Assembly (NCBI GenBank): GCA_019843655.1
Contig: JACDQD010000005.1
Span: forward strand, 11,931,575-11,995,574
Source of the DNA: Lethocerus indicus
Taxonomy: Eukaryota; Arthropoda; Insecta; Hemiptera; Belostomatidae
Direction: 5' to 3'
DNA: 64,000 nucleotides
The position numbers were made by a program, and so were the translations under genes. Under the pieces are notes generated by a model. The model did not search any database. It was not told the origin of the DNA and saw only the letters and a list, made by a program, of their open reading frames with translations. Every line of letters begins with the position of its first letter. Positions within the stretch are counted from its first letter, which is position 1. Positions 30,601 to 44,474 of this stretch are shown piece by piece.

Positions 30601-33600
30601 AGACGGCCCAGGTAACACTTAATAGTTGAAACTATTAGTTCCGGACTCCAAAATTATATTTTTTTTGGAATAATTGGCAATATTCTCCGAAAGGTTTTTC
30701 AGCGGTTAGCTACGAGAATCCGGTGAAAATTAGAATGTACATTAGAGCATATAAAGTCCGCCAGTTGCAGTTGAAAATGTCCGGTCGTTACAGTTGTTAT
30801 AAATAGGATTGTTATGTAAGTATAATCGGCAAATATATATACACAAGACGTCACGACGCGTCGACTCTCCCTGCCAAGATTTTGATCGATCGAAAGTTCT
30901 CGCGCTTTGAATACACGCGAGAGCAGAGACTATCCTTTCGTGTGACGGAGCAGGAAGTTGAGGTGGACCGCGGGCTCTGAATAAAAATAGATAACGAATA
31001 CCGCCGCGTAAATCCCGGTGCAGTTGAGCACGGGGAAAAGTGGCTCCGTTTAAAGTCCTCACAATTCTGGACCGGGCCAGGTCCTGGAAAATCCCCGCCG
31101 GGAGTTTCTCAACAGCCGGCCATTATCGGACGATTGTTCGCCGCACTTGTGTGCGGGGCCCCACGTCAATCCGCCTATTCTGTCGCAGATTCGTAATTTT
31201 TTATTGATACGATGCCGCCGGTAAAACGATTTCTGTTTTCTATGTTTCTAGGCGTTAATCAGTTGTACCGAGTTTATATTATGATTGTCGCTATAGCCTA
31301 TAGTAGTCACCCCTAGGCTATACTATGTACCCTAGGTTACTTATGTATCAAATAAGAACGGATATTAATTATTTGAATAATAAATACATGCCATGGTGAG
31401 CTATCGCAAGGTAGAGGCCAAAAACACAAACTGAAATACATGTGCACATAAAAATAATTATTATTTATGTTACCCGTATTACAAAATAAGGGTCCCAAGA
31501 AGGCCTCTCAGAATCCTGCACTTAATTCCGTTCAGGCTTAGAGATTTCAATGCATGATTTACTGAGATTTATACCTCGAATGTAAAAGCATGGAAGAATA
31601 CTTGATGCTTCGGGTCGGGGAATATCGGTTGAAATCGTGGCCTCCGGGCTATCCGGACATTAGGTGTAATCGAGCATTAAAATATCGACGCGATTTTACG
31701 ACGTCGGGTCGAGGGGCTCCCGGGAGAGGCCGGGCTAAGTCCCACGCCGGTGAGTATTAACGCCGGGGACTCTATCTGGGACGTTTACTGCTCGTCCCGG
31801 ACGTTTATAATCCGGGAATTAATTAGAATGGGGCCGGCGGTAAATGGGACCGCGGACTATAAGTCGCTTATCTATCCGCCTCCCTTTTCAGCCGGCCGTT
31901 TATTGCCCCGTGGAAAAGCCGAGTGTCTTACCGTGACGCTAATGACGCCACGGGGACTATTTCAGATTAAACAATTATTCCCAGCGGCGTCCCCCTTTCT
32001 GTCGCGGAGAGTCCGGACGGGCTACGGACCGAATGAATTGCCCGTAAAACTTAATGGTTCGGTCTATAAAAAGATACGTTGAAAATTTAGTTAGTGCGCC
32101 ACTATTCGATGGTTTCACAGAACAGAATGATATCTTATAATTTGACAAATTACGTGATACGTTTGGTTATCCAACTGTGATGAATTTTTTTTCACACGCA
32201 CGCCCTGAGGGACAGAGGCAGGTTTCAGTGTGCGTTGTATAAAACATAAAGCGGGTCGGCGGGCAATAAAACCGCGTGTAAAATTGCTGTTACTCGGGGA
32301 ACGGGGTTTGAAGTGATTGTAAGACAAGAGCTGGGGCCGGGTACACCGGGCGCGCTCTCATCCCGATGATAAATGCAGTTGTTCGCCGGCGCCCCCATTA
32401 AAGTCTATTGGCAAACTGACCGCCCTCTAATTGAATGTCTTCCCTCCTTAATGCCGTGTCTCCTTGCAACCTGAATTTTCAACATTATCCTCGCAAAGCC
32501 AGAGACTAACCCTTTTCGAAATATAATGTTTTCCGTTATTCATTCATTTCATTCACCAGGGAAAATAAGCTTGTTGCAAGCTGGTTAAAGCCTAGATTTC
32601 CATTAAGACATTTTGGGGGATGTTTCCTGTAAACAAAGGTACGATAGCACTGTTTTGTCATAGGTACTAGAGTCAGACAGGTAACTGGAAGATGATCAAT
32701 ATTATTAGGAGGGTTATTATTATTATGACTACAACAGTTTTCGGTGGCAAATAAGAGGTTCAAAAATCTCAAAACAAACTTGATAGATTACGAAGTTCAA
32801 GCGTTTAGGTGCCGAATGGGGTAGTTCGGGGACTGGCATAGGAGATAACGAATGCTGACAGTGCACATCAAACGTGGGACAGACTCCCACTCCCGAGCCC
32901 CACTCTCCGAAAAGGAAAGTCCTCCGGAGCGCACCGTAATTGACCGCTCTTTAGGGCTGTCTCTTATACACAAACTCGCTGTCCCTTTCGTCGAGAAACC
33001 GGTCACAGCGGCCCGAGACCCATAAACGGAACCGGGATACATCCCAAGTATTTCCGCCGGACAGGAAAAACACGGCGGCTAGGTGTCGACGTTTGATTTT
33101 TGAATCGGCCGGGAGCAGGGCCGCGCTTATCTAGATCGGCACTTCTGAGGCGGCCCGTCAATTCCGTTTTTGTCCCCTCCCCCCCCCTCCACCTTTTTCA
33201 ATCCCACCCCACCCACTTTGTTCTTCGACCAACTCGCCTTTGTTTGGAAGAGTTCTGGAGACCGAAAATCTCCTCCAATTTTTTCAGTTTTCTGAACCGC
33301 TGACCAGACTGGAACGCTGACCGCCGACTGACCACGTGTCGCCCGAATAACCGGCGGCTTCAAAATAAAAATCTGGATACGGCGGCGTGGAAAAGAATGC
33401 CACGCATCACAGCTCTTCAAATAATGTGAAGTGCATAAAAATGATCGATCTAAATTCCGAGTTATAATATGAAGGGAACCAATACGTACACATTCCCGCC
33501 AACCCTTTCCAGATACCTTAGGACTGTGCTGTTGATCATTGAAAATATATTTCCAACTCTGGCTTAATTGTTGAGAATGTTCATCCGCCGAAATGGGCGC

Positions 33601-36600
33601 GATTCCACGAGGATTCGAAACTGTAAAAATTTATCAATGTCGCATCCAGCCACGTAACGACGACCGGGAATTCAGTATAAAACACTCGACCTATAAAACC
33701 GGCCGGCACATCGCGGAGGCGGCCTGAGGCCACGAGGCACACCGCTATTAATAATGGGTTTACTTATCGTAAATGTAATGGGCCGGCGGTAAATTTGCGA
33801 TGGAGCCGGGAGATTGCCATTTTTATAAGACGCGACCGCTAAAAGAAAAGAACGTTAATACAGAAAAAGATTGCTAAAACGGAACTTTAGAATCAATATG
33901 GGCTTCTTTCGGGCCTATCGAAAACACACGGTACAATCAAAAGACGACGCGCTTTTTTCAATTTATTTTTCAATGTTTTCACTTTCTCGCACTTTATTTG
34001 TAAAATCACAATTAACTCTAGAGATGCAGGAAGACCAACGCCAATCGTATTATTGCTATTCGGGCCCATAAACCTTTTCTTGGCCGTGGTTCTCCCGCCT
34101 TGAGTCATTCCTATAATAAGATAGCACCGAGCGAGATGGTTGAGGGGCGGCGAGGGGGGCGGAGGCCCACGGGCAAACTCCGAGCGAGAGATCCGATCGA
34201 TAACGTGTATTTTTTGTTTTCTTTTTAAAGGATTTAATTCTTGATAGAATTCCAAATACCCCTTGGGAAAGAGGGGAACTTTTATTGCCGTTCTCACTCC
34301 GGCCGAATTAATTACACGTTATATACAGGCTATAATTTATATACTGCGATACGAATGTTATTCATTTATGTTGGCAGGTATTTCCCACCCACCGGTCCAG
34401 TTACATATAGCTTGTGCACACAGGCCGACGATTGGTAGACAAATTGGTCGGCTAATCGTTTTTATTAGTCAATAAATCTTGTACAAAATGTTAACAAATC
34501 ACGTACGAAATACTATTGACGATGGCGCGTAACCGAAACTTTTCTAAATTAGGATTAAGTAGACAGATAATGGCGTGAATGGCGATCATATTACACTGAT
34601 AATGTAATACTCCATATACTCGTGGCTATTCCTATCATAAAAAATACGAAATTAATACCTACTAAAGAAATTTCACTTCGATAGCGAATACTGGCGTGTG
34701 GTGCATTTCGTCGACATCACATCTTGCGTTCACATCCGCCTGGTCACGGTTTACACACGGGGGACGCTCAATCTCGTAAATCCTCATTCTTATTCGCTGT
34801 GTTATTTTACTCGGCCGGTAGGTAAAAAGCAAACAAATTTGCTCGTGACTGGGCCCCATGGGAATGACGTCCTCCAGTCTTTTATTGGCCTCTGGAGAAC
34901 CGCCGCCGTTTGAATAGTAATACACCTTTACTCCTTTATTTTTAGTTTTCGTTTTCTTTACGAATCGTCCACTTGTCGCCCCAAAACCTGCAAATAAATA
35001 GGATGGCGATGGCGTTAAAACTGTAGAACTGTGTTGTTCTCGAGTTCTTCTAGATTGCTCAAAGTGGACTAATAATCTCATTACTGGTACCGCCATGAAT
35101 CTCATCTTATATAACTGATTGCTTTCATGTCGACTAAGCGCCAGTGCAATACTATTATACGCCATATTAGAATTGCGAATTATAATGTTGTTTTCTTCCG
35201 TTGCGAACAGTTGTAGAGATCATGTTGTTATTAGGAAAACTACTTACCATATCTGGTATATTTTAAACCGCCTCAACGCTTATAATGCATTCACAAGTAC
35301 TGGATAGCGGTTACTATACCGACCACAAAATTGATAACCAGATGGTATATATCATGAACATAGATCCGAAATTGAAAATCAATTATTATTTTATAATTTT
35401 CTAACTGGTAAAATTGTTGAGTTAAACAGAAATGTAAGAAGTGTACTGGATTTGTACGAGGTCCACTGGTACCGAATTAAAATTCGGAACGTCTGTTATT
35501 TCCATCTTTCGGCCCGCACCTGACAGATGCGCTCTATAAAATGTGCCGTAATAAACTTTCACTGGGTCCTCCAACACAAGTCAAAGTTCCAACGGGCTAC
35601 AACGGCTTTAGGCGGGGACAATATACGGTTGGGCGACCCCGCCTGATTACATGCCTCGGCTTCTCCCACCCGGCTCGACTACCTCTAATATTTGTAAACA
35701 AAAGAGCCCAGTCACTGGGACAAATGAGTCGACGTTTAAGGAGCTGTCGGCGGCGCAGTTGGAATGTGGTTGGAAAACTACAGGCCCGGCCCCAACGATC
35801 CGTCGCGAGACTTCGAAAAGCAATAAAGGGTATTGAATAACCAGGAATTATACAATATATTCTTTAGTGAATATGATTGATGGTACTTTCTTCAATCGCG
35901 GTATACAAATTGAAATAAACGGATGGTTTCGCCACCAAAATGAAACACGGAAGATAAAATAAGCGTAAACTAATGATAAAATAATACGTATCATTATTGT
36001 GCACGTATTAATTTATTAACTCATTAATGACTAATCCAATCTAAGTGGATTGGCAGTGGAGAATTATGTGGACTAAATCAAGTAATTTTTAATAGCTATA
36101 CAAAATTTTATTATTTATAAACTTATATTTGTTGAGCAATAAGATTGAACAATAATGAGAATTACGACAGGAAAAATATAAATCTAACGGGTCTGTTGAA
36201 TCAGATAAATATATAAAATGTAAATTTCCACGCTCAGTTACAAATTATACAGTATTGAAGAGGGAACTGCAATATATTTCGACATGTTGAGAGGAACACG
36301 AATATGAACTCAGGGAACGAGGATTGAAACAACTGACAGCCGATCACCAGTACAGTTTCATCGATACGAAAACAAGCGTTCGCAATCTAAAACTGGAACG
36401 AATCTAAGTTGATATATAAGAGAGACTATCAGAACTTAATCGGCGATAAATTTAAACCTATAGCACAATAGACGAGTCGGTACTGAAGTGAAAACGAGGG
36501 AGTCTCCTCGTCCTCTTGCCCGCTTGAAATATTTAAAACCTTATTGCCGGGGCTCCGAGTGAGATTGATCGTCGGGGTCGAAAGAAGGGGCGACCGGAGG

Positions 36601-39600
36601 AGAAGGAAGAATGCGTTGCTCGTTCGACGGTTTGATGAATTCTATCGGTCCGGGTGGAGATGGCCAGGAGGGCCGCGGCCCGCACAGTAGGACACTGCCC
36701 TACTGCCGATGACAAATCTCAGCGTATATGTCAGTGTCCATCGCCCCATTCTAAACCCGACCCCCGGCCTCTCCGCGGGGTACGGTTCCTTTACCGGAGA
36801 ACCACCACTCGAGTTAAACCCCTCGAGGGGATGGAAGATTCACCCCTTCCCTCTTTATGAAGTGCCGAGACTACGGGGACAGGCCCCATCGAGGGCTCAC
36901 CCTTAGCAGTGAAAAATGAACAGTTATAAAAATTAAAAAATAAATAACGCTAAGGTCTGATATAGAGTAACGGGCTATCCTTATACCGATTGACAATATC
37001 GTTAAATACAACATATATCAGTTTAATATTCACGAACAAAAACTTTTCTCGATGAGAATTACTCCTCATGGGGGTAAGTCTTTGAAACTCAGTGACAACC
37101 CCACCCTTATCACTTGGGTAAAATACAAAATTAAAGTTCCTTTTTTATGCTAAAGGCGTCACAATGTCACGCAGAAGGTCATTGAGAACAAAGGACCTAA
37201 ATCGTACCTATAAATAAACTCTCTATCCTGTCGTCAACCAAAATCGTACAGTCTTCCTTCTGAAGCATTCAAATTCTCAGTCTCCACGACAGGTCATTCC
37301 TCCGGAGGAGGAAAAGATTTTAGTTTCCGGTAGTGCACTTCCCGGTTCGAGTTCTCCGGTCCAATCTTCCTCGTTTAATGACGGCCCCGGGGTTTTTTTC
37401 CGCGTTCTTATTTTAGACCGCCCCGTGAATAACAAGAGAGCGCGACACCGTACGGGCGGCTGAAGTCATAGCTCGTCGTTTGTGTATTCAGCGGCCATAC
37501 TGAGACACTACCGCCGACAGGCCGGGACTACGCGTAATGCTCGGGGCCGGGCCCGCCTCCGAGGACAGATTAAATCGATAGATAAATGCGAAACCTAATT
37601 GAGTGCAATATATAGGGTGTATGCATAAACATCAAGGTTTCGCGGCTCGCCATTTACGGAGACTCTTCGCCGGGAAGTATACGCGCCCCCTCCACCACCT
37701 AGGGTTGCGCAATTCCAATAGCCGTTAGCCGCCGGTCCGTCCACAGGCGAAGACTCCGGAAAAAATATTAAACTGAAAACGTAACTGTCCAATTAGCCGG
37801 CTTGTTAGGAAGGGGTTGGCGTACTTTAATTCTCCGCTCGTTACCCAATCGGGCAATCACAACTCTGCAGATTTCAAACCCCTAATTTCACCCTGCGCGT
37901 TGCATTAGTTCGGCGTCGTTTCGTCTGCCGGCTTTAAACCGAGGCGGAAATATTGTCCGGGTTATCGGATACGATCTTTAACGCGTCCTCGAATATTAAC
38001 TCGCTTCTTATTATCGCGGTGGTGTCCGATCGGTTCCGTAAATGGTCGCATAAACGGCGGGCCGTTTAGCGTCCGCCACACGGAATTCAAAAAGGCCCCC
38101 CGGCGTATCGCTCCTATATTTGTATAACAAGTCGGATATTTAAACCCGTCGTCCTTTTATATTTATTCCGATTTAAATTTAAATCATATTCAAAATAATG
38201 TGGGACACGTTCGACTCCGCCTCCCGCTCGCATAATTCGGGCCCGCCGCGATGCCCCCCAACGCCACCCGCCCGCAAACCCTCCCACCCCGGGGCGAAAC
38301 AAATCCGTGATTTGAAATTCGATGCCCGATCCCTTTTGCCGAGAGTCCTTTCTCCTATCTGAGTGCGGGCGGCATTAGCCTGTGACTAACCCGCGGGCCG
38401 GCTGTCGACACTGGCGGCCGTCCCTGCGAGTTCCTCCATAATTTGTATTCAACTCTTGACTAGCGGCCTCCTATATACTATATTGTGTGTCCGATTGAAC
38501 CGATTTGATTGGCTCCGCGTGGGTTCCGACACGCACAATGCGTTCACTTACTCGGGGCTCGCGCGTCCGTGTGCGTGTACTCTACTGCCTTTTAACCTTC
38601 TCGCTCTGTCCGTATTATTTTTTATTAACTCCTAGCGGTGAGATAGCGTATTTCTAGGTCGCCGGTTGACGTAAGCGCGGAATATAAATCGACCGACGGC
38701 CGCCTCGACTAATGTCAATAAGACGTATCCTCAATGATGTATGCAACGGTATTGAATATCGTTGTTCGCGAATAATTGGCGCGGAATATCTTGTGCGGAG
38801 GAACGCTCCGGTCCCAATTATCGCAACGATATATTCGATACGGACATCTCGATTTACATTAATAATCCTCACTCCCAAACGAGCTATCATTACTGTCATA
38901 TATAATGTAAGCGTGCAGTTATCATCTTTCCTATATTTACTTCCTCGCCTTCATCACTGATTTAGTCGAATGAAACACACATTACGCATTGTTAACTTCC
39001 GATTCGTTTTGATACACGTGTGTTCGGGCGTGTAAGGGGCAATACATTGTTAACATCCCTGTATGTCTGGAATCTATATAAGAGGTGACGGGGATTCTCG
39101 GGGGACCCGCGTTCCTCCGGATAAGGTGGCTGCGTACCCATTTATAGAGGGCCTGCGGGTGAAGATGCTTGCCCGCCACTTCCCAGACCTTGGTACGGTT
39201 TCACTGCTCGCCTCCTCCGATGACTTAATCCGCTCGTGCTCGGCGAGACACTGAAAACGAGATTTATCGTGTCCCACAGCTCGACGTCATGTTCCCCGGG
39301 TGTGTTTCCAACACGCCGATCAGCGTCGGAAAACGTTTTTCAACCTCGATCGGTCGCCTCCGGGCTACCGAACGAGTACGGAACTGCGAGATAATTGGGG
39401 TGCACCACCATTTATATGTTTTTCTAGCCCGAATATGATGTATCCAACATAGAAATTGGCCCATACACACATTAAAATAAGGGTAAGCTATTGCTTTTCG
39501 AAACAAGCTGACATTTCCGTTAATCATTTATTCCCGGTAATTTCCAATTTTCATTTGTGATATGAGCTTAATAAACATTATTGTTGTGTATTGATAACAA

Positions 39601-42600
39601 TTAGTGTAAAACATTTTCAAGAACACGTTTTATATATCATGTGTTACGGCCTGATATGAAAACCGAAATACCCTTTCTGAGCCCCCAAAAGTCCTTTAAA
39701 ATGGAGATAAAAATTTAAACAGTGTTATTCAGTCAATGGATAATTTCTTTTTTAAGGCACGGTAATATATTTCAACAACGATTAGCCCAGTTTCTTTTGA
39801 ATCTTTTAAACGCTACGCCTACTCCGAGTCCCGTAAAAAACATGGTTTTGTACGAGTCATGCCCACGTATTCTATAGAGACGCGACGGCTCATTGTAGTA
39901 CCGGGCCCATTTCCTCCACTTCGGGACCGCTACTGTTTCCTACTGCACGTGCCTCCCTTGTCGCACATAACCAATCTGGTTTGACAAAAATCATAGCTTC
40001 AAATCTGCTTCATCTGGGGCAACTGGGTGGTCCCTCCTGAACAGATGTTAAACGTCGGAGCGGTGTCAACTCCGTGAACGAGTGCTCAGCTCGTGCACTT
40101 GTGTTTCCACAACCACCTGCGCGGTCCATTATTTCATGGAAATGAATTCCGCCACACGCTCCTGGGCCCAGATCGAGAAATATCCCCGCTCCCCAACAAA
40201 GCGGCAACATCTTCCGAGCCGTTACACTGAACAATAACCAATACTGTGTAAAAGTCTATATTTCTGTATATTATCCTCAGTTACATTCTAATAATTCATA
40301 TTAATCAAAGCTACAGATGATTCACGAAACTTCTAACCCGAGACTGAACCAGTGGCTGGAGGGGATCCACCAAATTCATGGTAGCCTCGAGATAAAGACC
40401 TTCCCCTATATTAAAGTCCTGAAAATATTAATTTAGTTAACGATATCTATGCTATGCAATGTATAAAATGAATTTTTACTCATTATTTATTTTGCGTCAA
40501 CAATAAATTCAACAATCCATTTATTTCTGAATAAATATTGTACTACGACAGTGTTGATTCTAATCGTTATTCGAAATTTTGACGACCTATTCGAGCAGAA
40601 GCCGACAGGAACTCGGCGCTGGTGACAAACTGGTCATCAGGATTTTTACGGTCCTGTCGGGTCCGGGTGTGCGGGACGTTGTTGGCCGCCTCTAGAAAGC
40701 CTGGGAGAAACAGGCCGTTCATTAGCGGACATTACACAGCTCCCGGGCGCCATTAAGGACCCGGGGGACTAAACTCTCTCCGAGTTTAGTCACTCGGTTT
40801 GGTGAGGTTTTTTTTATCATGTTCCTCCCTCCACGCCCACCAAATGACGCCCGCATAATATGTTACCTTTATCGAGGCGACCGAGTAAGTCGGCCGATTC
40901 GTCACGCCGCGGGGATTTGTCTTCTCGCTTCCTCCTCCCTCCACCACCTCCTCCACGACTTTCCCGACTTAGTGCGGTCGCCCGACGACAACCGGCGTCT
41001 TCAGCTCTTCAATCTTTCGGATTACGAAGCTCATTTGTGTCAAGCTCTTCTTGCCAGTGGAGTCAGTTGTTGGTACGGTTTCCCTCTAGCGACCCGCCTT
41101 ATATGCCTTGCAGGCAAAACACCGCATGTAACGAGCCGAAAGTCAGGAAGAAAAGTGTGGACATATCCATATTTTGGTATTACGAAACTGAAGATAAGAT
41201 AATTGGCAGAAACCAAAAAGGGACGTGATAAACATGCAATGTCATCTATAATTTCAGAAATCAGCCAGTTGATGATGTATGATTTAAATGGACTTAGTAT
41301 TTTCATTATTACCCGAACAGGTACAATTAACTTCACTGGGGGTACGTAGGAAAAGTCGTAGGGAACATCATGAAATGCTGAGTATATATCCCGAATAAGA
41401 GACTCCGGAGGAGTACATTTCACAAAAAGCGGTTGGGAGAAGACACAGAGCGGATAAAAGGAAAGGACCATTAATCATACGATTAGTCGATTCAGTTGCT
41501 TCTAATCGACTTAGAATCGACTGGTCCGGGCCGCGATCATCAATCTCTAGGGCCCGGTAGGTACCATTGTTGTTGGGCAAACATCTGTCCCATCGTCTTG
41601 AGGAGGGTCGCAGCCGCAACAAAAACCGGAAACGTCCCCGGGGCTCTTATCGCCTTTGGGTGAGAGTGTGTCACCGCGGACACAATGGTTTTTCTCTTTG
41701 GGACGCGTTCGGAAAACAGGCCATTACAACTGGCCTGCCTGTGGGGTCTCGGCTTTAAATGCCGCACCGGTGCGTTATTGATGAGATGTTACAAAATATA
41801 AATCCGAAGTATATTCGGTCACGATCGTCGGCATATCTAAAAGCGCGAACGCCTTTCACGCTTTAGAGAAATAATTAGGTATTCTTTCCCTCGCTTGCGA
41901 CCTACGTGTCGTCCCTGTTACTGGGAAGGGTCGAGATTTCTCAGTCGATAGGTAAATTAGTATCAGACGAAGTACTTAGTAAGCAACTAATAATGCAGTC
42001 TTCATGCCGTCTTATATTCAAATTGCTATTGTTCTGTCCATATTCCGATCTATGCCTATTATTAATTTCCTCCACCATTATCTATTGTCTGGGTCGTGGA
42101 CTATTTATATGTTCTTTCACTAATATTTATCGGTTTTTTGGTAGATACGATGGAATGCTAAGCAATAGGGGCAGAATTTTATTGACGAGGGTCATTGATG
42201 CGCGAAACGGTTTTTGGTTACGGTTTAGGTTTACCCTTTACCCCGAGTGAAATCGATGGTCGGTTCGAGGGTCGGTTTAATGGAAATCTCGGACGTCAAT
42301 GGAATATCGCGGATCGGGGACACACTGAAGAAGCCCCCACCCCCCGTGCCAAGTGACAACCCGGAGTTAAGTTTTATTAATTGTGGTGCGGGCCCAGAGT
42401 GACAATGGGCAGAGCTCACAATAGCGGCCCGGGGTGACACAACCCCGTTGGGAAACCGCGCCGGTAACCGGCCAGAGAGTCAGTGTAAGAGCGAGAGAGG
42501 GAGAAAAAGAGCCGGTAAGAGTGAAAGAGCGGGAGGGAGGAAGAGAACGGGAGAAGTCTCGCTGTCATTAATCAGGACTAAAGCCTCTTCGCCGGGATTG

Positions 42601-44435
42601 ACCCGGAGACGGGACATCCTCGCCCGGGATTAGGAGCGCCGTGGGAGAAACCCCTAGGCTTAGAGGGAGAAACGCTACCAGAAAAACTGTGGGGATTTAA
42701 ACGGGTCTACGAGTTCGACCTAATGAGACACCGAATATTAATCGTCTTAAAGCCATTTTCGGTCAGAACCGGCCGGCCTATAAGGAAAAGATCATTGGTA
42801 ACTAAAGATTAGCACGGTTAGCCCAGAATAAAAGCGGGGTTTTTATTGCTCCCGGCGCGATGTAATTGTCAATTTACTGCCTGGCGGCCGTCTAAAAAAA
42901 GTTACTGCCCCATGATTTCTGCGGGTCGGCTAAAATTGTGACGCCATCTAAATTGAATTCCACGTTTCCTGTTGCAAACGTAATATATTACGCTGCTCTT
43001 GTACGCAGCTATGTGGTATCACTCCGGGAGTTCACACAGCAAATGCACGATTTACAGATAGTAACGCTGTAGTTGCCCAAAGGTGAATTTTCATCAGCTG
43101 CCACAACGGCTGGAAGCACAGTACCAGAACAGCCAACAGGCTCTTGCATGAATATCACGCAAATTCCCGTAACAAATGCATACCTGAAGTCATTGTTCCT
43201 GTCCCATACCATTAATCATCGTACATTATGCCAATCCGTTTATTATACTTAAACAGCTAATGCTCGACCATTCGTTAGCTGAAATATTATTATTAAGGAT
43301 ATCTTTCTAATCGGTTTCGATAGACAAAATTCATTTGTGCAAACTCACATTGTTGCGCCTTTGTTCTTAACTGTTTTCGAATTCAAATCGAGTACAATCG
43401 ACGGACGAACATCGGTTATACCGAAATGGAAAAATAAATCCAACATTTGTTTATGCATGTTAACGACGATAAAAGGTGTGAAAGTAGCTGATGTATCGTC
43501 AGAACAGAATTCGCGGCGATATTGGACGCGCTTGTTCCACGAGGATTTTATCTTGTCGAGTCGAAAGATCAGCCTATAAAAGGAGGACCGTTCGTGATCT
43601 TTCGTGGTAAAACGGGACAAATACGTGCCTCGGCTCTGGGGCCGATGGCGTACCCCTAATGTTAATAAGTTGGTAATCTCTGTCGGCGTAGATTGGCCTT
43701 TCTTAGCGATCAAAAATGGGCGTTATCTATATAAAACCACCCCCAGCCCCACCAGGGGCTGATGCCCCAAGTAAATACCAAATTCAGTCTCACTGACGTG
43801 AGCGTTGTCGGTATTCGAATTCGAGGTTGGGATCGGGCCTTAAATGAATGTGGTGGGAGGGGGGGTACTATTCCATGTGCGGTCTGTTCATCGTATGACA
43901 TAAATAATTTATGACGAATATTCTCCACCCGGACGATATGCTCGCGGAATTCCACCTGGTTATGTATTCCTGATGATTACCAATCCGCAAAACGAGAGTG
44001 TACAGGCTTGGATAAGCGGTTGACTTCTAAATCCGTATATTGAAACTTGAAGAAATTATTAACTGCTGACTATCAAACATTTTTTAAATATTCCTATCAA
44101 TTTAGCAGTACAATACAAATTGACGCAGACTCGTTATAAAAACTAGGTAGAAATTACAATAAATATACGTATGAACATAAATTTCGATTACAAATATTGA
44201 CTTAATTAGTAATGTCGCTTGTACAGTAGAGATATGCTTTCCGTGGCAGCTTAATTAGATTGAACCATGAAAGTATTTAAGTAATAGTTACAAAATATAA
44301 GTAAAATCTGTTTTGCAGAACAGACAGCTGGAGTAGACCTAAGATCTAAATATTTTCATCATAGATGACTCCAAAAATCCAGATGTCTGTGGTAATTTCA
44401 TGGTGAATTCGACCGTTGGTAGCTGGCCGAAGAGT

Positions 44436-44474
<39 letters not shown>
